A stretch of 64,000 bases of DNA, from assembly GCA_015179025.1 (NCBI GenBank), contig WHUX01000188.1:39105-103104 (forward strand). The letters are read 5' to 3'. Positions 56,733 through 64,000 of this stretch are shown in pieces. This stretch comes from Terfezia claveryi. Taxonomy: Eukaryota; Ascomycota; Pezizomycetes; Pezizales; Pezizaceae. Made by a program: the position numbers and the translations under genes. The notes beneath the pieces are model-generated. The model was not told the origin of the DNA. It worked only from the letters and a program-made list of their open reading frames with translations, and ran no database searches. Position 1 is the stretch's first letter, and every line of letters begins with the position of its first letter.

Positions 56733-57428
56733 GTTTCGTTGCTGGCCACCTGCGAATTCGCCGCGAACAACCAGTTCTCGGAATCCTCCAAAACCTCCCC
56801 TTTCCTGGCTAATTACGGTTGGTACCCCCGGTTCGTGGATGCCCTGGCGCCCCTGCAAAAAGCCCACCCCCCAGCTAAGGAGTTCGCGGTTGGAATCGCA
56901 GAACTCCACCGTACCCTGAAAGCCGAGCTGGGATATGCGCAAGCCCGGCAAGCTGAGTATGCCAATGGATCACGGTTGCCAGCCCCCAGATATCAGCCAG
57001 GAGACAAGGTATGGCTCTCCAGCAGGCACTTCCGAACGGAACGGCCATCTCGCAAGCTGGATCACAAGTTCCTAGGCCCTTATGAGGTGTTAGCAGCTAT
57101 GGGCACTCATGCTTATCGGCTGAGGTTTCCCAAGGATATCAAGCGCCATCCGGTCGTTCATGTCTCGGAGATCGAGCCAGCCGCCGACGATCCCCTTCCC
57201 GGGCAAAAGCACCCCCCACCTCCTCCAGTGGTGATCGCAGGTGAAGAGGAGTGGGAGGTTGAGGAGGTACTGGACTCAAGGAAACGCTACGGACGAGTTC
57301 AGTATAAGGTCAAGTGGTTAGGGGATGAGGAGACTACCTGGCAACCTGCGGAGGACTTGGAGAATGCGTAGGATTTGGTCACCCTGTTCCACCAACGATA
57401 CTCGAGGAAGCCTCGCCCAGTTAAATGA
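56733..57428 (+). pseudogene. Integrase C-terminus and chromodomain of element 3
   Basis: NNQFSESSKTSPFLANYGW, then DKVWLSSRHFRTERPSRKL, GPYEVLAAMGTHAYRL, and the chromodomain GEEEWEVEEVLDSRKRYGRV, KVKWLGDEETTWQPAEDL. A TAG at 57369-57371 (CAG in element 2) precedes the last residues; the original end is TGA at 57426-57428. Confidence 0.9.
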
Positions 57429-57555
57429 TGTCAGACCTTTTGCATTCTTGTTGTTGTTTGGAGTTGGGGTTCTTGTTTCTATCGTTGTTGTTGTCTTCTG
57501 TGTTGATTTTGCCGGTTATCGTGCCCAGGCCTCCTAGTCGCTGGAGCTCCAGCCT

Positions 57556-57568
57556 AAAGGGGGGATAG
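57556..57568 (+). promoter_or_regulatory. Polypurine tract of element 3
   Basis: AAAGGGGGGATAG lies directly before the 3' LTR, the usual plus-strand primer position. Element 2 has the matching tract at 48189-48202 (minus). Confidence 0.85.
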
Positions 57569-57931
57569 TGTAACAACCGTATATTCAGTTGTCATCACCT
57601 GCGATCGCAGGTGACGGGTTATTGCCATTGTTGTCTTTGTCTTTGTCATCACCTGTGATTGCAGGTGATGGGTTATCATTATCGTTACCTTTTCCTTGGC
57701 TTCCGAGATAGGGAAGCTTATTCCCCCCATTGCCCTGACCGAGTTATATATATATAGAGCCTGTCCCTTGTACTGTCGTTGGATCCCCATCCAACGTCTT
57801 GTATACCTAATATAGGACCTTGTCTCTCCGCGAAGGTGTACCTCCCTTGTACACCCCCTCGTCTTGCCTTGTCCCGTGAATAACTCTGCAGCACAGCTGC
57901 CCCCCTCCGACACATGCGTCAACTGCCTCCG
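57569..57931 (+). repeat. 3' LTR of element 3, truncated
   Basis: It starts TGTAACAACCGTATATTC and matches the 5' LTR until CTGCCTCCG, where element 4 begins. It has two palindromes (57593-57616 and 57647-57670). The rest should lie right of the window. Confidence 0.92.
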
Positions 57932-58131
57932 TGTAATGGAGAATGTTATCTCATTGCTTATATAATTGATTATATACTTTTGTATTTCCTATATTACTAC
58001 TATGTTATGTAACTAAGCTCTCGGTTGAAGGACTAGCTTTCTACCACCTCCTATTGCTTTATAAGCGTCCATAGCATGCGGAATCTACCATGGGAAGTTC
58101 CATAGCACTTGCTATATGAAGACACCCTCAT

Positions 58132-58230
58132 TATGGCCGCGTGACCTCTGTTTAAGGCGTGTGACTCATTACTATGGCCACATGACCATCGTTTATGGCG
58201 TGTGACTCATTACTATGGCCATATGACCCC
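58132..58230 (+). promoter_or_regulatory. 41-bp tandem repeat with TGACTCA sites in U3
   Basis: Units 58132-58172 and 58173-58213 plus a partial third; each full unit contains GCGTGTGACTCATTAC. TGACTCA (58162-58168, 58203-58209) is the consensus of Gcn4/AP-1 bZIP factors. They lie 100-145 bases before the TATA box. Confidence 0.65.
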
Positions 58231-58306
58231 TTTTGTACAGCGCACCACCTTCTGGTGTGCCACCCTTTATTGTATTTATTTCCTTAGTCATCAGATGTCA
58301 GAGGAG

Positions 58307-58314
58307 TATAAATA
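58307..58314 (+). promoter_or_regulatory. TATA box of element 4 LTR
   Basis: TATAAATA followed by GG, in the expected place for U3/R transition. Confidence 0.7.
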
Positions 58315-58825
58315 GGCCGCTGGATTCCCTCTGGAATCCATAGAAAGACAAGAAGCAACCAAGCAAGCCTTCAGAGCAAGCAAGCCTATATTCCGATCAG
58401 ATCAAGATCATATAGCTTAGATAGCACAAATCATATAAGATAGATTACACCAGTTAATTACTGTTCCCTTCAGGAACGTCCCACATAGTAATCTCCCTAC
58501 CCTTCTGAGGTCTTACCTCAGCAGAACCGAAATACACAAACGTCCGTGCCTACGGATATAGATTGTATAAACGGTACCGAATGAATACTGTCTAGTACCA
58601 TTCATTACATTTTTTTTAACTCACTTACCTAATCTTTACTCTTAAATCCAAGGCCTGATCAACCTTCGGATACCTTTATTACACTCACGCAAGTGTATAC
58701 AATTCGAGAGCCAAGTGCACATATAAAATCGATATCGTTATTCAACTAGCTAGCCAACAAAATATCCAACAAATGAGACATCAGACTCTCAACTGCAGTA
58801 CATCAACAAAAGACTTAGAAGCAAG

Positions 58826-59440
58826 CTAAGCAGAGCTCGAACGGGCAGTGGTATCCCACATTAAACAATCCCACCCTCGTTCACAACACTTTTCCCAATA
58901 AGATCGACAACTTATCTTGCACTCCTGGCAACCGCCATTACATCTGTACCTGTAAATCCAGTACACCATTGAAAAACCGGCCCCCCAGGTCCCAGAAATA
59001 ATTGGTCTAAACAACCAAGCGTCACAATCCCAAGGCTCAAATCTCGCTGCCTCCACTGCAGCCATTTCCTCCAGAAAAGAATTACCTCCATCAGAACCTT
59101 CCTTAGGCCCAGACATCTCTACCAATACCTCTGCGCCCCCAACGTCTACCTCAACACACCAATCAGAAAACGTGACACTCTTGCCGGAAGAACTAGAACT
59201 AGATTCTAGACCAGTAGACGAAGAAAAACCAGGACCATAAGAAACATTAGGATCCTAATATCCAGCCTCTCCAGCCTCGTGAGCTACCGAGCCAACAGAA
59301 CTGTCAGTCGAACGGAGATCATAAGGATCATCAGCCACCACACCATCAGCACAGAAAGGTGCCAAAGAAGAAAAGTAACTCGACGATCGTATCGCATAAC
59401 CAGCTGCATCTGGTTGCAGACAGACGACAAAATCAGACAT
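58826..59440 (-). CDS. Antisense Cys-rich reading frame in the leader of element 4 (one TAG)
   Basis: From an ATG at 59440 (minus) the frame is open for 61 codons (MSDFVVCLQPDAAGYAIRSS), meets one TAG (59255-59257), and stays open in the same frame to a stop at 58826, 205 codons in all. A Ser-rich and acidic middle is followed by WCVEVDV, FEPWDCDAWLFRPIISGTW, MVYWIYRYRCNGGCQECKIS and YWEKCCERGWDCLMW. The Trp/Cys-rich end with paired Cys looks like a real, metal-binding or disulfide-type domain, not chance sequence. It starts 48 bases from the gag start on the opposite strand. I do not recognise the family. Antisense accessory frames are known from other LTR elements. Confidence 0.6.
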
Positions 59441-59488
59441 AATAGCATCTGAACTTAGTAAGAAGACTAAGAGGTCGAACGGTTAACT

Positions 59489-61135
59489 ATGTTACCCGAA
59501 GATATTAAGAAATTAGTAGAAGAAACTCCCAGAAAGACCAGATTTATAATTCCTAACACAGAAGGGGAAATAAATCTGCCCATCAATATAGAAATAGGAG
59601 AACCAGGTGGAGCAGGAACCAAACTATATTTTAGTATGGCTTTACCTCTCGCATCAGAAGAATTTTGGAACAGACATCTTCCAACAATTGAGGAGATTTT
59701 GAAATATACTCACTCAATGGGACATGCCCAACAGTATCATCCTGATGATACTCGACTCTTAATGGAAGCCGTAGCAAAACACTACTTATGGCTAACACCT
59801 TACCCATTCAAAGAAGAAGACTTAGAAATGAACGCATTTTTAAGTAAAGAATTAAGGAAACCTGTTGTTCCACTTTTAAGGAAACCGAATTGGGTAATAA
59901 ATAACTGGGAAGAAATAATGGCATTCATGATGAGCGGCACTCATCTAGAAGAATCAGCACATACCGCGGAGGATTTTTTCAATCCTAGCAAAGAACTTCC
60001 AGGAGCGTTCCTGAGAACACCAAAAGATCAATCGAAAGGCAAAGGTCGAGTACCTGAGACACTAGAAAGGAGGACTAGGTCAGCCAAAGAACCAGACGAC
60101 AAAGACCAACCACCAGAAGATATAGAATTACCAGAAGACGATGATGATCTAGATACAGGACTAGACCAACAGCAGCAGAAAACACAAGGAGGAGGAAGAG
60201 ACCCCGATGATAGTGGAGATGATAGCTTGGACTCTAATAAGGCATCGTCAGTTGCAAGTCAAACACTTAAAAGAAAACCCAAACGAGGAAAATCAGTTGA
60301 ACACCAACAATGGGAATCTACAACAGGAATGGTTACAACGGGTAACCATAAAGCAACGAATGCTTTAAAAGGAATAAAGATTGATATGCCAGAAAAATTA
60401 AGAGGAGAAGACAAAAAATGGCAAGACTCACAATATTTTGACTCTTGGGCCACAGTAATGCAACGTTGGTTTGTTCTCAAAAGAATAGATTTAGAAGGCG
60501 CTTCAGCTCTGGAAATTGTTGGATTCAGAATGGAAGGGAGCGCGCTCACTACTTATAATCAATTCCTAAGAGAAAAAGGAAAGAATGCGACATTCTTTGG
60601 ATTCATACTAGCGCTAAGGGATTTTCTGATACCCTCTACTAGTAAGGACATTTTGTAGAAACGATGGGAGACAGCCACACCATACAAGGACGGACGTCAC
60701 ATGGGAATCAAACAGTTTGCCAACTGGCTTACTGAAATGCAAATCAAATTGATTGACAAGGATGGCAAACAATCAATATCGCAGGAAGTAAAAAGAAGAA
60801 AGTTTCTTAATCACCTGCCGCCATACATGTCAGCTACATTAATTCCTTTAATCAAAGAAGAATGGTCATATGATCAGCTCGTACATCAAGCGGAGTCATA
60901 TGAAGCTTCCAAAAAGGATATTGCCCCACCACCACAACAAATACATCCTGACGACAACACTCTCGGAATGAAAACAGAAGTCATGGTCCATGCAGGGACC
61001 AGAATCAATGACAAAAAACAGGATTTAATCCTAGCAGCAATCCCAACACCAAACCCAACACAGAAAATGGAAGGACTCAGATTGGGACACCATCACAAAA
61101 AAATTGGATCAGAAGACGAAGATGCAATTAATTAA
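59489..61135 (+). pseudogene. gag of element 4, one TAG
   Basis: An ATG at 59489 opens 389 codons, with an acidic, Gln-rich middle (residues about 190-260), then a capsid-like part (LRGEDKKWQDSQYFDSWATV, FRMEGSALTTYNQFLREKG). A TAG at 60656-60658 fits a Trp codon change, and the frame continues to 61135 (FANWLTEMQIKLIDKDGKQS, FLNHLPPYMSATLI). The end passes into another frame at 61104-61135. Confidence 0.85.
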
Positions 61136-61355
61136 AGACAAGAAATGTCTATGGTGTTGGAACCCTGGACACTCCTACAAGGACTGTAGGAAACGAAAAA
61201 ATAAGGTACCCATGCGTACAGCCGCACAAGATTTAGCTATGCCGATAGCTACCAAGGATAAAAACAACAAGGATAAAATCAAGGAACGACCCTTGTCAAG
61301 ACAGGTACCAGATTTTAGCAAGGTATTCGTTAAAGCTAACGAACACCCGCACTAG
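61104..61355 (+). pseudogene. Zinc-knuckle segment of element 4 gag
   Basis: KKCLWCWNPGHSYKDCRKRK gives C-x2-C-x4-H-x4-C, the nucleocapsid knuckle. It is in a different frame from the preceding capsid part and ends at the start of the protease region. Confidence 0.82.
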
Positions 61356-61806
61356 CTTTAATTGATCTCCAAACGAAGGGAGGAGACTTAATCAATTCTC
61401 AATTTGTACACCTTACAAAATACCGACTAGAAGTATCGAGAAGAAATCATTAAGTACTGCAATTAAAGGCTCAAAAGGAACGATAGACAAAGCTTGTACT
61501 ATCAAACTTGATTGGATAGGTTATGTAGAAGAACGAACGTTCTATGTAGCTCATTTGACCGGATGGGACATGATACTAGGAGAACCTGCTCTCAGCAAAG
61601 TGCGAGCAATAATTCCTGCCCATCAGGAACCAGTTACTATCCAACCGGAAAACATTCCACGATTCCAGCTAAGTGTATGGAAGGGATCTAGAACCATGGC
61701 GAATGGTATAAGATCAGCGTATACACAGGTCAGCTGTGAATCAGTCACAGATTATAGTGAACCGGATAATTGGGAAAATATTAGTGACACAGACGAAACC
61801 GATTAG
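61330..61806 (+). pseudogene. Protease region of element 4, unusual active-site loop
   Basis: Around 61350, ALIDLQTKGGDLINSQFVHL sits where a retropepsin ALIDSGA.G.FI is expected, so the D[ST]G triad reads DLQTKGG. Stops and frame changes follow; a second part (61555-61806) shows LTGWDMILGEPALSKVRAII, the usual flap/hydrophobic end of such proteases. Confidence 0.65.
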
Positions 61807-63316
61807 AAAGAGAACTCGTGACAGCTGTTTCTACGGTACAGAAACAATTCAACCCTGTAACGGAGTTTCCCTTATTATTTCCCAAGACAATTCCACGGGA
61901 ATTACCCCACTAAGAAAAATTAATCACTCTATCAAACCAAAAGCAGGAGCTACTTGGATACCAAAATGGCGACCCTCAGGACATCGATTTAGACAACAAA
62001 TCCATGACAAATTAGTCGAAGAAGAAGCATCAGGTCGCATATATAGAGTAGAAAATGACACAAATGCTGTAGTCATGTTCACTATTCCTAAACGAGATAA
62101 ACCGGAAGAAGCCCGACATGTAAATGACTGTCGAGACCGCAATTTAGCCGTAGAACCGGACCACACCCCATTGCCAGATATTAATGAAGCAATTGAACTA
62201 GTAGCGGAGAATCCCATTTGGACTAAGGTCGACTTAGCCGACGGATTTTTTAATATCAGGAACGATGAAGAATCTGAGCAACACTCTACCTTTTTATGTC
62301 ACATGGGATATTTCAGAAGTAGAGTTATGCAACAAGGGGATCGTAACGCACCAGCTACCATGGTTCGCGTTATGCATGAAATTTTTAAGGACATGGTCTA
62401 TAAAAATTTAATCATCTATATTGATGATATTATTATATTCTCTAAAACGTATGAAGAACATGTAGAATTATTGAAGAAAGTACTTCAACGTCTACAGGAT
62501 GAGAAATTCTATCTCAAAGAAAGCAAATGCCAGTTCTTTACTCCAAGATTGGAAATCTTAGGACACGTTTTGACATCAGATGGATTACATGTAGACCCGA
62601 AGAAGAGGACTACTATATTAACATTTCCGACTCCTACAAGAAAAAAGGATCTTAGAGGATTCCTTGGAATAGTTAATTATCTCAGCAGATTTATTCCTGA
62701 CTTGGCATCGTATGCAAGCACCCTGTCAGAACTGCAAGGAGAAACAAAGAAATGGGAATGGACAGATACTCATAACGCAGCGTTTGAAAAACTCAAGGAA
62801 CTCGTGAATTCCCCACATGTTTTAAAACCCTGGAATAATGAATCTACTGAACCCAAATATTTAGTCTGTGATGCTAGTGATGTAGGACTAGGATCTTGGA
62901 TAGGTCAAGGACCGTTGACGCACATCAGACCATCATGCTTCCACTCTAGAAAATTTAATCCAGCACAACTCAATTATCCTACCTTTCAAAAGGAATTATT
63001 AGCGATTATTGACTCATTAAAATTTTTTGAAGCACAATTGAGAGGTCACAAGTTCACTATCCTTACCGACCACAAACCGTTAGTAACCTTCCATACTCAA
63101 ACGCCTGCAAGTCAAAAATTGAGGCGATGGCAAGATTACCTAATGGAATTTGATACAGATATACAGCATACCGCAGGAAAGGAAAATTTGATAGCAGACG
63201 CTCTATCAAGAAAGCATAAATACTTGGATACTCCACCACCGAGGACGATTATATCTCCAACAGCATCGATCCTCCTAACCATACCTACAACCGCAACATC
63301 TCTACCAACGCTTTAA
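61736..63316 (+). CDS. Reverse transcriptase-RNase H of element 4
   Basis: A 526-codon open frame. RT: FTIPKRDKPEEARHVNDCRD, WTKVDLADGFFNIRNDEES, GDRNAPATMVRVMHEIF, NLIIYIDDIIIFSKTYEEH (catalytic YIDD). RNase H: LVCDASDVGLGSWIGQG, YPTFQKELLAIIDSLKFFEA, ILTDHKPLVTFHTQTP, then the closing HTAGKENLIADALSRKHKYL. Both domains look intact. The frame ends 30 codons later with no integrase fused, unlike elements 1-3. As a retroelement polyprotein part it may rely on a different expression mode. Confidence 0.92.
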   Translation: MNQSQIIVNRIIGKILVTQTKPIRKRTRDSCFYGTETIQPCNGVSLIISQDNSTGITPLRKINHSIKPKAGATWIPKWRPSGHRFRQQIHDKLVEEEASGRIYRVENDTNAVVMFTIPKRDKPEEARHVNDCRDRNLAVEPDHTPLPDINEAIELVAENPIWTKVDLADGFFNIRNDEESEQHSTFLCHMGYFRSRVMQQGDRNAPATMVRVMHEIFKDMVYKNLIIYIDDIIIFSKTYEEHVELLKKVLQRLQDEKFYLKESKCQFFTPRLEILGHVLTSDGLHVDPKKRTTILTFPTPTRKKDLRGFLGIVNYLSRFIPDLASYASTLSELQGETKKWEWTDTHNAAFEKLKELVNSPHVLKPWNNESTEPKYLVCDASDVGLGSWIGQGPLTHIRPSCFHSRKFNPAQLNYPTFQKELLAIIDSLKFFEAQLRGHKFTILTDHKPLVTFHTQTPASQKLRRWQDYLMEFDTDIQHTAGKENLIADALSRKHKYLDTPPPRTIISPTASILLTIPTTATSLPTL

Positions 63317-63354
63317 GAACTTTCCACTCACCAGAAACCCCTACTCAGAACAAT

Positions 63355-63567
63355 ATGGTTTCTCGCGGAGCTATCAATTTCAAGCATGTCGACTGCGACT
63401 TCAACAAATGTCGTGGAAGAGCCGAAGAACTTGGACACCATATCTTCTGTCCATACTTCGAGGGCATCCCAGACGAAGAAAGCGAATATGACATGATGAA
63501 GGAAGAAGAGTCCTTCAGACGACGAGACTCTATCTACTATACCAGAAGAAGTTTTCAGCGGGTATGA
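63355..63567 (+). CDS. Cys/His-rich reading frame after RNase H of element 4
   Basis: 70 codons from ATG 63355 with VDCDFNKCRGRAEELGHHIF then CPYF, a C-x4-C-x8-HH-x2-C arrangement that could bind zinc, followed by an acidic stretch. It overlaps the next frame, so the two may be one protein broken by a frame change near 63500-63560. Confidence 0.55.
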   Translation: MVSRGAINFKHVDCDFNKCRGRAEELGHHIFCPYFEGIPDEESEYDMMKEEESFRRRDSIYYTRRSFQRV

Positions 63568-64000
63568 TCGTGTACCCAATATAAACAAGAACAAACCCTT
63601 AACAGTTCTTGGACTAAGATATAGGCCTCCATCTTCTGAAAACGCACAACAAAATACCCTCGCTCCTGAAGAAGCGAAAGAAATTGCTATCGACCTGGCT
63701 CATAGCAATTGGCAACAACACAAAAGGATGCACTGGTCCTTTTGCCGCGATTTTTACTGTCCAGTTCATGGCAGCTCCCACGCCATGAACAACCGCATGT
63801 TCACCGTCGAAACATGTGCAATCTGCAACCACCACGGACATGGCAGTTTGAACTGTAACCTGACAGCCTCAGTTCTTAAGAAGGAGAAGGAATTCCTTAC
63901 GACTCGTATTGCGCATATCCTAGCCGCAAATGAGCCTCAAAAGGAACTAGCACTAGTACAACAAATGCCAGCTTATCCACTTCCACCAGCTCTCAGCCGA
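63500..64000 (+). CDS. Second Cys/His-rich frame of element 4, open at window end
   Basis: The frame is open from 63500 (after two TGA) to the last base: IPEEVFSGYDRVPNINKNKP, then APEEAKEIAIDLAHSNWQQH, and the metal-binding-like FCRDFYCPVHGSSHAMNNRM followed by CAICNNHGHGSLNC. No integrase catalytic motifs appear. Function unknown; might be an accessory protein or a divergent zinc domain preceding integrase. Confidence 0.55.

Larger units (their letters stand above)
51925..57931 (+). mobile_element. Ty3/gypsy chromovirus element 3, inserted in element 2
   Basis: 5' LTR 51925-52447, gag, protease, RT, RNase H, integrase, chromodomain, polypurine tract, and 3' LTR from 57569 that is cut at 57931 by element 4. 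Over the roughly 363 shared bases the two LTRs differ at about 15 sites by my hand alignment, nearly all transitions. Several TAG codons and the loss of integrase Asp residues show it is inactive. Confidence 0.94.
57932..58609 (+). repeat. 5' LTR of element 4
   Basis: 678 bp with perfect 7-bp inverted ends TGTAATG/CATTACA, a TATA box at 58307-58314 and a 41-bp tandem repeat in the upstream part. The boundary on the left is confirmed by the broken LTR of element 3. Confidence 0.88.
57932..64000 (+). mobile_element. Ty3/gypsy element 4 (different family), continues past window
   Basis: A complete 5' LTR with ends TGTAATG/CATTACA (57932-58609), a leader with an antisense reading frame, gag, zinc knuckle, protease, RT and RNase H, then Cys/His-rich reading frames up to the window end. 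The RT is clearly distinct from elements 1-3 and no integrase or chromodomain is seen in the window. Inserted in the 3' LTR of element 3; the 5 bases before it are CTCCG. Confidence 0.92.

Overview
The window looks like a repeat-rich stretch of a filamentous ascomycete nuclear genome. The evidence is short spliceosomal introns (about 47-150 nt, GT..AG, one with a clear TACTAAT branch box), chromodomain-bearing Ty3/gypsy elements, RIP-like C-to-T decay, and genes typical of fungal accessory compartments: a Crinkler-type effector pair, an AAA-ATPase-like/DUF1703 protein, an HNH_2 nuclease and an IRG-type GTPase. A Pezizomycete such as a truffle or morel relative would fit, but the species cannot be proved from the sequence. 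No rRNA, tRNA, mitochondrial or bacterial segment was recognised. Some coordinates inferred by eye may be off by one or two bases.

Layout. 1-5247: a decayed chromovirus-type Ty3/gypsy element on the minus strand, cut by the window start. 5248-9450: AT-rich DNA with a 2.15-kb inverted duplication, one arm carrying a MITE. 9458-10892: an IRG-like GTPase with a long coiled coil. 10893-20530: mostly AT-rich relics, including an unidentified decayed gene (14.1-14.9 kb), a Ty1/copia pol relic (16.4-19.2 kb) split by a second MITE copy, and a dispersed repeat. 21.0-23.8 kb: a 23-bp minisatellite. 26.86-28.37 kb: a truncated Crinkler-type gene. 28.6-34.5 kb: small DNA transposons around a broken MADS-box gene. 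36.36-37.76 kb: an AAA-ATPase-like gene. 40.01-42.11 kb: a second, nearly complete Crinkler gene with a PD-(D/E)XK-like segment and a kinase. 44.9-46.0 kb: an HNH nuclease gene. 47.73-64.0 kb: a three-level nest of LTR retrotransposons.

The nest reads as follows. A minus-strand chromovirus (47729-51924) was interrupted inside its protease by a plus-strand chromovirus (51925-57931). That element's right LTR was then interrupted by a different Ty3/gypsy element (57932 to beyond the window). In the middle element, and in the leftmost one, gag and pol lie in a -1 arrangement. The junction in the middle element has a heptamer GGGAAAA, a 5-nt spacer and a 13-bp stem-loop. The rightmost element carries a Cys-rich reading frame antisense to its leader and a Cys/His-rich reading frame after RNase H.

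The Crinkler pair, the AAA-ATPase-like gene, the HNH gene and the GTPase are probably independent accessory genes embedded in transposon DNA, not an operon-like unit. The best candidates for unusual biology are a MITE family with CATCAG termini and 2-bp target duplications (supported by an internal empty site), the putative -1 frameshift signal, the antisense retrotransposon reading frame, and the Crinkler pair.
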